Shown one piece after another: positions 41,236 to 49,506 of a stretch of DNA of 60,028 bases. The stretch is from Bacteroidota bacterium. Its GTDB lineage: Bacteria; Bacteroidota; Bacteroidia; 2-12-FULL-35-15. The translations under genes were made by a program, and so were the position numbers. Position 1 is the stretch's first letter; each line of letters begins with the position of its first letter. The stretch is from contig CANJYB010000023.1 of assembly GCA_947479085.1 (NCBI GenBank), positions 1 through 60,028 of the forward strand, read 5' to 3'. The notes under the pieces are model-generated. The model ran no database searches, was not told the DNA's origin, and was given only the letters and a program-made list of their open reading frames with translations.

Positions 41236-41904
41236 TCATTTCACCCATTTACTTTTCGGGAAAAAATATTTATAAATCTCAGAATAGTAAATCAGCAGTT
41301 TAAAGGCATATATTGGAGAAGTAAACTTTTGATTTAACTTTCGCTGAGAGGTAACCATAAACCGATATCCCATATCAGCACCTATACCCACCCATTTTAT
41401 TGGTTTATACTGAATGGATACTGCCGGCTCATATACAAAATTCAAATTTTCTCCCACTCTTCTGCTCACGCCATCAATCGAATACTTAAAATAGGTATCC
41501 CCAACTCCTATTTGCAAAGGCAAACTTAGTTCCCAGTGTTTGGTCTGATAAAAAATGTATTCAGCGCTCAATGATATATAATAGAGTTTCAAATGCTCTA
41601 TAACACTATCCTTTCTGCCATATTGGTTAATATAATATCTTTTTTCATCAAAATTGGTAGTAGGCGGATACAGCTGGTTATAGCCCAATCCAATCATTAC
41701 CCTTTTACCATAGTTGACTCCGGCCACTATTCCAAATATCCGTGCACGGCTATGTTCAATAAACGAATCGCGATTATCAAATTTAAAAAACAACTTTGGT
41801 TTCTGGGTAAGGCAATACTGAATGGTATCCAGTGTAGGTTGCGATTTGAGTGTTGCAACAAACAGAATAAGAAGAAATGAAAGTCTTGCTTTGCGTTTAA
41901 TCAC
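41236..41904 (-). CDS. Probable outer-membrane beta-barrel-like protein
   Basis: The 222-residue product has a signal peptide (KARLSFLLILFVATLKSQ). It is followed by alternating polar/aromatic strands: IFGIVAGVNYGKRVMIGLGYNQL, LYYISLSAEYIF, HWELSLPLQIGVGDTYFKY, FVYEPAVSIQYKPIKWVGIGADMGYRF. This is the pattern of small outer-membrane barrels of Bacteroidota. No family motif is recognised and the C-terminus lacks a typical closing Phe. It is a single gene facing the repeat ORF upstream. Confidence 0.65.
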   Translation of the reverse strand: MIKRKARLSFLLILFVATLKSQPTLDTIQYCLTQKPKLFFKFDNRDSFIEHSRARIFGIVAGVNYGKRVMIGLGYNQLYPPTTNFDEKRYYINQYGRKDSVIEHLKLYYISLSAEYIFYQTKHWELSLPLQIGVGDTYFKYSIDGVSRRVGENLNFVYEPAVSIQYKPIKWVGIGADMGYRFMVTSQRKLNQKFTSPIYAFKLLIYYSEIYKYFFPKSKWVK

Positions 41905-42008
41905 TGTGCAAAGATATTGGTTTAATGAAGAAAGTAAAAATAATACAACTAAAAGCCTAAGTTTAGATCAAAGGAAAAAAGGCATGTATAAATAAGGGAG
42001 AGAAACAA

Positions 42009-42320
42009 ATGAAGAAAGAAACAATGAAAAACAAGAGAATGGGAGCAGGAATCATAAGTATGGAACCAGGATTCATGAAAGAGGGACCCGGAGTTATGAG
42101 AATTGGACCCGGATTCATGAAAGAGGGACCAGGAGTCATGAAAGCTGGATCCGGATTCATGAAAGAGGAACCAGAAGTCATGAGAGTGGAACCCGGAGTT
42201 ATGAAAGCTGGACCCGGATTCATCAAAGCTGGTCCAGGAGTAATGAAAGCTGGACCCGGATTCATGAGATTGGAACCCGGAGTCAAGAGAATGGGACCCA
42301 GAGTTATAAAAGGGTACTAA
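42009..42320 (+). CDS. Short basic protein made of thirteen heptad repeats (doubtful gene)
   Basis: The 103-codon frame starts at an ATG with a purine-rich stretch before it (GGGAGAGAAACAA). After ten residues (MKKETMKNKR) it consists of thirteen exact 21-base units encoding x-[G/E]-P-G-[F/V]-[M/I]-[K/R], then GY and stop. F and V alternate in many adjacent units, giving a 42-base higher order. The predicted protein is very basic with Gly-Pro-Gly turns and no signal peptide. The opposite strand is open over the same units, which can result from the repeat alone. No consensus promoter is seen. It may be a real small repeat protein or an intergenic array that happens to be open. Confidence 0.4.
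   Translation: MKKETMKNKRMGAGIISMEPGFMKEGPGVMRIGPGFMKEGPGVMKAGSGFMKEEPEVMRVEPGVMKAGPGFIKAGPGVMKAGPGFMRLEPGVKRMGPRVIKGY
42039..42311. repeat. 21-bp tandem repeat array (13 units)
   Basis: Units begin at 42039 and every 21 bases to 42291, with no gaps. The most frequent forms are GCTGGACCCGGATTCATGAAA and GAGGGACCAGGAGTCATGAAA with a few changes. Most units keep GGA/GAA, CC, GGA and ATGA. The palindrome TTCATGAA recurs in several units. The array shares its 21-base period with that at 14446-14592, though not its sequence. Confidence 0.9.
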
Positions 42321-42511
42321 ATAATAAAAAATGCGATTAAAAAACCTATACTAACACCAGCTAAAGCTTTAAAATGCAGGCATAGCAGCATTTGCGCATA
42401 TGCAAAGAAGGTAAGAATTTTACAGGTAGAAGAATATTGATAAAAAATACTTCTGAAAAAGCAACGTATAGAACCGTAATTAAGGCATAAAGCGCAAGCT
42501 CTTTTAAAAGC

Positions 42512-42546
42512 AAAAAAATCCCTGCTCCATCAGAAGCAGGGATTTT
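42512..42546 (-). terminator. Terminator of the act-cox operon
   Basis: AAAATCCCTGCT (42515-42526) pairs with AGCAGGGATTTT (42535-42546). On the minus strand the hairpin is followed by a U-run, 37 bases after the coxA stop codon. A simple repeat (CCGAAATC units) lies at 42549-42581. Confidence 0.9.
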
Positions 42547-42582
42547 CTAATCCGAAATCAAAATTCCGAAATCCGAAATTCT

Positions 42583-44400
42583 TTAATGCCCTCCACCATC
42601 TATCTCACCCTCTTCCAATGGAACAGTTTGAGGAACAAAATCCTGAGGTTTGCCAGGTTTGCTATAGTCATAAGGCCAACGGTGAACTACCGGTAATGCG
42701 CCCGGCCAGTTTCCATGTGTATTTGCCATAGGCGTTGTCCACTCCAGTGTGTTTGCTCCCCACGGGTTTTGTTCCGATTTCGGTCCTCTGAACATAGAGT
42801 AGAAGAAATTGAAAAGGAAAACCAATTGAACAATTGCCGCTAATATTGCAAAGCAGGTAATAAATATGTTAATGTCCACCAAATTGTCAAACATCGGGAA
42901 AGCCGAGTTAGAGTAATACCTACGAGGTACACCAGCCAATCCTAAAAAGTGCATCGGGAAAAATACTCCGTAAGCAGAGATAAACGTTCCCCAGAAATGG
43001 ATATAACCCAGCTTCTTATTCATGTGACGAAGGAATAACTTCGGATACCAGTGATAAACACCTGCCAACATACCAAGAATAGCCGATACACCCATTACTA
43101 TATGGAAGTGAGCTACCACAAAGTAGTTATCGTGAATAGGAATATCCAAAGCTGAATCTGCAAGGATGATACCTGTTAATCCTCCTGAAATAAAGGTAGA
43201 AACCAACCCGATAGCAAATAACATTGCCGGGGTATAACGGATATTTCCTTTCCATAGCGTTGTAATATAGTTGAACGCTTTAACAGCTGAAGGAATAGCA
43301 ATAAGCAATGTAGTGAACACAAACACGGAACCAAGGAATGGATTCATACCGGTAATAAACATATGGTGACCCCACACAATAAAGGATAGGAAACCGATTG
43401 CCATAATGGAACCAATCATCGCACGATATCCAAAGATAGGTTTACGCGCATTAACCGAAATAACCTCTGAGGTAATACCCAAGGCAGGCAACAAAATGAT
43501 ATACACCTCCGGGTGACCAAGGAACCAGAATAAATGCTCATATAAAATAGGGCTACCACCGGTTTGTTCCAATGCCTGTCCACCAATATAAATATCAGAT
43601 AAATAAAACGATGTTCCAAGACTTCTGTCAGAAATCAATAATAAAGCTGCTGAGAATAATACCGGAAAAGAAAGCACTCCAAGAATAGCAGTTATAAAGA
43701 ATGCCCAAATGGTTAATGGTAAACGGGTCATCGACATACCTTTGGTACGCATGTTAAGAATAGTAACAATGTAGTTCAAGCCAGCAAGTAAGGAAGAAAC
43801 GATGAATAAACTCATGGAAATTAGCCATAAAGTCATCCCCATTTTCGATCCGTCCATCGCCTGTGGTAATGCGCTTAATGGAGGATAAACCGTCCATCCG
43901 CCCGATGCAGGACCTGTTTCGGCAAGGAAACCTGATAACATAAAAATGCTGGAAAGGAAGAAAAACCAATACGATAACATATTTAAAAAACCAGAAGCCA
44001 TATCTCGTGCTCCAATCTGGTAAGGAATAAGTAGGTTACTGAATGTTCCTGACAATCCTGCCGTTAACACCATAAACACCATGATGGTACCATGTATAGT
44101 AACCAATGCCATGTACATTCCCGGGTCAAGAATTCCGTCTTTACCCCATTTATCGCCCAAAATAAAATTAATAACCGCAAATTTTTCTCCCGGCCATGCT
44201 AATTGCAAACGAAACAGGAAAGACATTCCCATTGCAAGCGTTGCCATTATCACCGCAGTTATTAAAAACTGGCGGGAAATGACTTTGTGATCCATACTGA
44301 AAATGTATTTGGATACAAACGACTCTTCATGGTGATGGTCATCGTGAGCGTCATGGTGACCTGCGTGAGCTTCGTGATGGATGTGTGCTTCTGCTGACAT
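42583..44400 (-). CDS. ctaD: Cytochrome c oxidase subunit I
   Basis: The catalytic subunit (605 residues, 12 membrane helices) of a heme-copper oxidase reduces oxygen to water and pumps protons. Key segments are HPEVYIILLPALG (CuB His, cross-linked Tyr, and the Glu of the A-type D-channel), GHHMFITGMNP, and HDNYFVVAHFHIVMG with heme and CuB ligands. The N-terminus is unusually His-rich (HIHHEAHAGHHDAHDDHHHEE). It is the last gene of the operon; subunit III is not in this window. Confidence 0.96.
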   Translation of the reverse strand: MSAEAHIHHEAHAGHHDAHDDHHHEESFVSKYIFSMDHKVISRQFLITAVIMATLAMGMSFLFRLQLAWPGEKFAVINFILGDKWGKDGILDPGMYMALVTIHGTIMVFMVLTAGLSGTFSNLLIPYQIGARDMASGFLNMLSYWFFFLSSIFMLSGFLAETGPASGGWTVYPPLSALPQAMDGSKMGMTLWLISMSLFIVSSLLAGLNYIVTILNMRTKGMSMTRLPLTIWAFFITAILGVLSFPVLFSAALLLISDRSLGTSFYLSDIYIGGQALEQTGGSPILYEHLFWFLGHPEVYIILLPALGITSEVISVNARKPIFGYRAMIGSIMAIGFLSFIVWGHHMFITGMNPFLGSVFVFTTLLIAIPSAVKAFNYITTLWKGNIRYTPAMLFAIGLVSTFISGGLTGIILADSALDIPIHDNYFVVAHFHIVMGVSAILGMLAGVYHWYPKLFLRHMNKKLGYIHFWGTFISAYGVFFPMHFLGLAGVPRRYYSNSAFPMFDNLVDINIFITCFAILAAIVQLVFLFNFFYSMFRGPKSEQNPWGANTLEWTTPMANTHGNWPGALPVVHRWPYDYSKPGKPQDFVPQTVPLEEGEIDGGGH

Positions 44401-44448
44401 ATTCTTTCTTATATTATTTTTTAATTCTGAATTCTGATTGTTTATTTT

Positions 44449-45456
44449 CTATTGATTTGCCGCTACCGGTTTTGCTTCCGCTGCAGCTCCTGCACTCTTA
44501 TGTGTTTTTTGAGTTTTTAACCATGCATTATAATCTGCCTCAGTATCCACAACAATGGTCATTTGCATGTTATAGTGACTTACACCACAAATTTTATTAC
44601 AAAGCAAAATATAATCAAACTTAGGATTGCCAATTTTTTCACGCATTTGAGCGGTGGTAATAATTGGCGTAAAGTGCATCATAGTCGTCATACCCGGTAC
44701 ACAGTTCATTTGAGCTCTGAAGTGTGGCATATACGCACTGTGAATAACATCACGTGAATTCAATTTAAACTCAACTTCTTTTCCCAATGGAATATGAAAT
44801 TCATTTCTAACAATGATATCATCATCCCCTTTTTTATCTGTATCATCCATTCCAAGTGGATTTTCACCAGTTATCAGTTTGTAATTGGAATCTCCCAACT
44901 CATTGTCCTTTCCAGCATAACGCGCAGTCCAGTCAAATTGTTTAGAATACAATTGAATAATAATTGCATCTTTTGAAGCAGGAGCAGTAATTTTATTCCA
45001 TGCTTTTAATCCAAAAATGATAATAACAGCAAGAACAATAGCAGGTATAACTGTCCATATCATCTCCAGTTTATTGTTGTGAGGGAAATAAGTCGCTGTA
45101 TTTCCTGTGCGACCATAATATTTATAAGCAAAATAAAATAAGAAAATATGAGTGATAGTAAAAACAAAAAACAAAATTGCCATGTTGAAATTAAACAACC
45201 AGTCTAACCCCACTCCATGTTCCGAAGCTGATTCAGGAAGCATTTTTGGTACATATTCTACCAAATTCCAAATAACAAATGCAAAGAAAACAAACAGAAA
45301 AGTAAGCATAATTTTACCCATCATTCTATTGTCACTATCAGTAACTTCATGCTGCTTTTTCCCCTTCAGGTTCGCAGCCAACTCATATACTTTTACCAAA
45401 TAGCCGATTGCAAATACTGCTAAAATAATGGCAACGTAAACTAAAATCTTTATCAT
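44449..45456 (-). CDS. coxB: Cytochrome c oxidase subunit II
   Basis: The 335-residue protein carries the CuA site in LLCNKICGVSHYNMQ (two Cys, His and Met in the usual spacing), with the upstream ligand His in DVIHSAYMPHF. Membrane segments are near the N-terminus, at 48-70, 90-112 and 133-155, more than the usual two. The final part is a low-complexity Ala/Lys tail. It takes electrons from cytochrome c and passes them to subunit I. It lies 48 bases before ctaD. Confidence 0.95.
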   Translation of the reverse strand: MIKILVYVAIILAVFAIGYLVKVYELAANLKGKKQHEVTDSDNRMMGKIMLTFLFVFFAFVIWNLVEYVPKMLPESASEHGVGLDWLFNFNMAILFFVFTITHIFLFYFAYKYYGRTGNTATYFPHNNKLEMIWTVIPAIVLAVIIIFGLKAWNKITAPASKDAIIIQLYSKQFDWTARYAGKDNELGDSNYKLITGENPLGMDDTDKKGDDDIIVRNEFHIPLGKEVEFKLNSRDVIHSAYMPHFRAQMNCVPGMTTMMHFTPIITTAQMREKIGNPKFDYILLCNKICGVSHYNMQMTIVVDTEADYNAWLKTQKTHKSAGAAAEAKPVAANQ

Positions 45457-45514
45457 ATCTTTCTAAATTGTTATATTGTTATCTGCTTTATTGTTTTTAC
45501 TGACAATACTAATT

Positions 45515-46729
45515 TTAATACTCATGGTGCAAACTTTCATCCAGGTAAGGATGTTTTTGCACTGTTAATGGTGCTTTTGCAAGCGATTTATGAACCACAA
45601 ATATTAATAATCCTACAAATCCTAAACAAGTCCCTATTTCAATCCAACCCAGATGATGCTCTCCCTTAACAGTTGCTGGCATGACCATATTGTAAACATC
45701 TAACCAGTGACCTATAAGAATAACTGTTCCTACGATGACAAGGAAATAGTAGTTTCTTTTTGCATCGCGGCTCATTAACAAAATCATTGGAAATAAAAAG
45801 TTCATAAAAAATACAGTCCACATTAGCCCCATATAACCATAGTTATGCAAACGGTCCTGGAAATAAATAATTTCTTCAGGAATGTTGGTGTACCAGATTA
45901 ACATAAATTGGCAGAACCAAAGGTAACTCCAAAGGAAACTTACTGCGAACATCCATTTTCCTAAATCGTGAATATGACTTTGATTTACATTTGGTAAATA
46001 TCCTTTACGTTTCAGGAATAAAGTAGTAAGCAAAATGGTAGTCATTGCAGAAATCCACATTCCGGAGAATGCATACCAACCATACATGGTACTGAACCAG
46101 TGAACATCTAATGACATCATCCAATCCCATGCTGAAGTAGAAGAAGTAACCGCAAAGAATACAAGAAACAATGCACCTTTACCCATGTTTTTATAATGAA
46201 TAGCAGTACCTCCCTGTAAATCTTCTTCCAAAGAACGTTTTCGGAAACCTCTTTGAAACAAACTCCAGATAACAAGGTAAGCAAGAGTTCTGATCCAAAA
46301 GAAAGCCGGAGCAAAATAACCGTGCTTATGTGTAATTAATTCATCGTATTTAGGAGAAGTTTTGTCATAAACAGCAGGGTCCATCCATTGATACAAATGA
46401 TGAAGATGTAATTGACCTGCTAATAATATCAGGAACATAACAGTAGCACCAACCGGTAAATAACATGAAACTGCTTCGTACACTCTTTTTACCGCAACCG
46501 ACCATGCAACTTCCGCAGCATATTGCAAAGCCATGAAAAAAGTAGCCAGCAAACCTATTCCCATAAAGAAATAACCGTTTACCAAAAGGTTAGCCCACAT
46601 CCTTGTATGCTGATCTTCCGGAGCAGTAGGTTGTGCAAAACCAGCTATTATTGCAATTAAGCCGATTGCCATCAAAGCAAAAGTAAAATTTCTGGTTTTA
46701 TTCGTAAATGTATAAGTTTCGTTATTCAT
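45515..46729 (-). CDS. actF: Alternative complex III subunit ActF
   Basis: The 404-residue polytopic membrane protein has about ten helices, related to ActC/NrfD but without Fe-S motifs. Segments such as VNGYFFMGIGLLATFFMALQYAAEVAWSVAVKRVYEA, PAFFWIRTLAYLVIWSLFQRGFRKR and SAWDWMMSLDVHWFSTMYGWYAFSGMW are the recognisable family sequence. It belongs to the membrane part of the quinol:electron-acceptor oxidoreductase. Its place between actE and coxB is typical for Bacteroidota. Confidence 0.93.
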   Translation of the reverse strand: MNNETYTFTNKTRNFTFALMAIGLIAIIAGFAQPTAPEDQHTRMWANLLVNGYFFMGIGLLATFFMALQYAAEVAWSVAVKRVYEAVSCYLPVGATVMFLILLAGQLHLHHLYQWMDPAVYDKTSPKYDELITHKHGYFAPAFFWIRTLAYLVIWSLFQRGFRKRSLEEDLQGGTAIHYKNMGKGALFLVFFAVTSSTSAWDWMMSLDVHWFSTMYGWYAFSGMWISAMTTILLTTLFLKRKGYLPNVNQSHIHDLGKWMFAVSFLWSYLWFCQFMLIWYTNIPEEIIYFQDRLHNYGYMGLMWTVFFMNFLFPMILLMSRDAKRNYYFLVIVGTVILIGHWLDVYNMVMPATVKGEHHLGWIEIGTCLGFVGLLIFVVHKSLAKAPLTVQKHPYLDESLHHEY

Positions 46730-46779
46730 ATTTCTTAATATTGTTATATTGCTAACTATTAATCTATTGGCTTTTACTG

Positions 46780-47442
46780 TTACTTACCTTTTTTTGATTT
46801 TTCCTTTACTTTTACTTCTTTAGCTGCAACAGAATCAGCTACAGGTGCAGGCATTCCGTCAGGATGTTGTAAATGCTGAACATACAATACCAGTTTCCAT
46901 CTTTCATCAGCTGTTAATAAAGAAGAATGTGGCCCCATCAATCCTTTTCCATAAGCAATGATATGGAAAAGTTCACCTTCCGTCATATTAATCTTATCAG
47001 GTGCAGTATATGGTGGTGGTGGTCCAGGAAGTTTTCCTCCTACTAATCCATCTCCTTCTCCGGTAGCACCATGACAGTGAACGCAATATTTTCCGTACAA
47101 CTCTTCCCCTTGTTTGGTATTCATGTCATTTCTTTCTAAAGGGTTATGAGCATTTAGTTTTGCCAATTCATATCCTTCAGGCGTATTCGCATAAGGAAAT
47201 GGCATAAAACCCCTGGCAATAGTTCCGGCAACCGGTAATCTGTTGGTTTCGATGGTATCAAATGAACCATCAGCATTCGCAACAATTGAAAAGGAATTAG
47301 TTTCCAACGATGGAGAACGATACATATCGGGCATATATTCCACTCCCGGACTGTTTGCATCATGCTTTGAACAAGATGTAACGGCAACGGTCACACATCC
47401 GAAAACTGCCATTAGGGAAATTATATTTGTTATTTTTTTCAT
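46780..47442 (-). CDS. actE: Alternative complex III cytochrome c subunit ActE
   Basis: The 220-residue lipoprotein (lipobox VTSCSKH) begins its mature part with the VEYMPDMYRSPSLE segment typical of ActE. One heme c site, CVHCHGATGEGDG, lies at about residues 118-122, and a Met ligand may come from the segment GLMGPHSS. The C-terminus is Lys/Glu-rich. It passes electrons from the iron-sulfur subunits toward the oxidase, at the periplasmic side. Confidence 0.93.
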   Translation of the reverse strand: MKKITNIISLMAVFGCVTVAVTSCSKHDANSPGVEYMPDMYRSPSLETNSFSIVANADGSFDTIETNRLPVAGTIARGFMPFPYANTPEGYELAKLNAHNPLERNDMNTKQGEELYGKYCVHCHGATGEGDGLVGGKLPGPPPPYTAPDKINMTEGELFHIIAYGKGLMGPHSSLLTADERWKLVLYVQHLQHPDGMPAPVADSVAAKEVKVKEKSKKGK

Positions 47443-47495
47443 ATCTGCTTATTAATTCAAAATTCTAAACGACATCGTGTACCTTTATTCAAGGA

Positions 47496-48032
47496 CTAAT
47501 TCCTGTACTTAAAGTTATTATTGTTTATTTCAATAGCTCCATCTTTTCTCAACATAGACTCCACATTGCTTCTGTTTTCTTCCTTTAATTCAATTACCAT
47601 CATAAACTTATCGTCAGTAGTACGTGGATCCGGATTTTTAGGTTTAGCTCCCGGTACTAACCAGCATCTTAAATAGAAAGTAATGGCCATACCATGAGCA
47701 GCACAAAGAACAGTACTTTCAAAAGTAATAGGAATAAATGCAGGTACGTTCATAAAATAAGCCATGCTTGGTTTACCACCTATATCGGTTGGCCAGTCAT
47801 GAATCATCATGTACCACATCATTAATGTAGCCAGGCAGGTACCGGTTATTCCATAAATAAAAGCAGTAATGGCTATCCAAGTTCTTGGTAAACCAATAGC
47901 TGCATCAAGTCCGTGAACAGGAAATGGAGAAAACACATCCTTAATTCTTACCCCATTGGAACGAAGTGTTTTTGCACTTGCCAACAATGGTACTTCATCA
48001 TCAAATATTGCGTGAATTGTTACGTTACTCAT
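47496..48032 (-). CDS. actD: Alternative complex III subunit ActD (DUF3341)
   Basis: The 178-residue protein has two membrane helices (ITAFIYGITGTCLATLMMWYMM and PITFESTVLCAAHGMAITFYL) after the DUF3341 segment VPLLASAKTLRSNGVRIKDVFSPFPVHGLDAAIGL. The middle loop has WPTDIGGKPSM. It is a structural subunit of the complex and lies in the usual actC-actD-actE order. Confidence 0.93.
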   Translation of the reverse strand: MSNVTIHAIFDDEVPLLASAKTLRSNGVRIKDVFSPFPVHGLDAAIGLPRTWIAITAFIYGITGTCLATLMMWYMMIHDWPTDIGGKPSMAYFMNVPAFIPITFESTVLCAAHGMAITFYLRCWLVPGAKPKNPDPRTTDDKFMMVIELKEENRSNVESMLRKDGAIEINNNNFKYRN

Positions 48033-48077
48033 CTGTTATATTGTTAAATTGCCTTATTATTAAATTGACTATTTTTA

Positions 48078-49463
48078 TTAATGTGCGTGATGTTTTGCAA
48101 GGTCTTTATGTTCCTGTCCTGATGATTTCACGATTGATTTCAACTCAGCCTGCGCAATTACAGGGAAATAACGTGTAAATAAAAGGAAGAAAGTAAAGAA
48201 CATACCGATAGTTCCTGTAAAAATACCGATATCAATAAATGTTGGATGATACATATTCCAGGTAGAAGGTACAAAGGTTCTACATAGTGTTGGAACAATG
48301 ATTACAAAACGCTCGAACCACATACCAATATTTACTACGATTGACATAACAAACGTAAAGGCAAGATTGGTTCTTAATTTCTTCACCCAAAATACCTGCG
48401 GAGAAACCACATTACAGGTCATCATGGCAGCATAAGCCCACCAGTACGGTCCGGTTGCTCTGTTCAGGAACGCATATTGTTCGTATTCCACCCCTGAATA
48501 CCATGAAATGAATAACTCAGTAAGATATGCCACACCAACAATAGAACCCGTTACAATAATAATAATGTTCATGTATTCAATGTGCTTAATAGTAATGTAG
48601 TTTTCCAAATGATATACCTTACGCATAATCAGCAATAGGGTTAACACCATAGCAAATCCGGAGAAAACCGCTCCCGCAACGAAGTAAGGAGGGAAGATGG
48701 TAGTATGCCAACCCGGAACAACCGATGTTGCAAAGTCCATGGATACAATAGAGTGAACAGAGAATACAAGTGGAGTTGACAAACCTGCCAATACCAATGA
48801 AACTTCTTCGAAACGGCTCCAGTGACGTGCACTTCCGCCCCAGCCCATACTTAATAACGTATACATTTTTTTAGCGAAAGGCTTAACAGCTCTGTCGCGA
48901 ATCATTGCAAAGTCAGGAACCAAACCGGTGTACCAGAATACCAATGATACCGAGAAATAAGTAGATACCGCAAAAACGTCCCATAATAAAGGGGAGTTAA
49001 AGTTTACCCATAAAGAACCAAATTGATTTGGCAATGGAAACAACCAATAATCTAACCATGGACGGCCTGTGTGTAATGTAACAAATATTGCTGCACACAT
49101 TACGGCAAAGATAGTCATCGCCTCGGCAGAACGGTTAATTGCCATTCTCCATTTCTGACGGAACAACAACAATACAGCCGAAATAAGTGTACCCGCGTGA
49201 CCGATACCAATCCACCATACAAAGTTGGTGATATCCCAAGCCCAATCTACTCCGTTATTTGAACCCCACACCCCAATACCTGTTCCGATGGTGTAACACA
49301 AACAGCCTATTCCCCACAAAAAGCAGATAGTTGCTAATGTAAGTAGCATATACCATTGCTTGGTGGCTTTTCCTTCAATTGGTTTAACAATATCTTCACT
49401 GATCTGATGATACGTTTTCTTACCAAGAATTAGAGGGTCTCTTATTTCCGATTCTGCGTGCAT
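48078..49463 (-). CDS. actC: Alternative complex III subunit ActC (NrfD/PsrC-like)
   Basis: The 461-residue membrane subunit has ten predicted helices, related to NrfD and PsrC. Recognisable segments are NFVWWIGIGHAGTLISAVLLLFRQKWR, MTIFAVMCAAIFVTLHTGRPWL and SSFAM-like quinol-site helices around SIVSMDFATSVVPGWHTTIFPPYFVAGAVFSGFAMV. It binds the quinol that is oxidised by the complex. A conserved ending near FERFVIIVPTL is present. Confidence 0.94.
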   Translation of the reverse strand: MHAESEIRDPLILGKKTYHQISEDIVKPIEGKATKQWYMLLTLATICFLWGIGCLCYTIGTGIGVWGSNNGVDWAWDITNFVWWIGIGHAGTLISAVLLLFRQKWRMAINRSAEAMTIFAVMCAAIFVTLHTGRPWLDYWLFPLPNQFGSLWVNFNSPLLWDVFAVSTYFSVSLVFWYTGLVPDFAMIRDRAVKPFAKKMYTLLSMGWGGSARHWSRFEEVSLVLAGLSTPLVFSVHSIVSMDFATSVVPGWHTTIFPPYFVAGAVFSGFAMVLTLLLIMRKVYHLENYITIKHIEYMNIIIIVTGSIVGVAYLTELFISWYSGVEYEQYAFLNRATGPYWWAYAAMMTCNVVSPQVFWVKKLRTNLAFTFVMSIVVNIGMWFERFVIIVPTLCRTFVPSTWNMYHPTFIDIGIFTGTIGMFFTFFLLFTRYFPVIAQAELKSIVKSSGQEHKDLAKHHAH

Positions 49464-49506
49464 ATTTTTCTTAATAATTATAAATTGTTATTTCCTTCCT
49501 TTTAAA

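Noticed and set aside
41963-42286. A 107-codon minus-strand frame through the 21-bp array
   Set aside because: It starts inside the repeats, has no promoter or ribosome-binding signal, and ends in an atypical hydrophobic tail. Openness follows from the repeat composition.
42039-42311. CRISPR array
   Set aside because: Units are contiguous 21-mers without unique spacers and there are no cas genes in the window.
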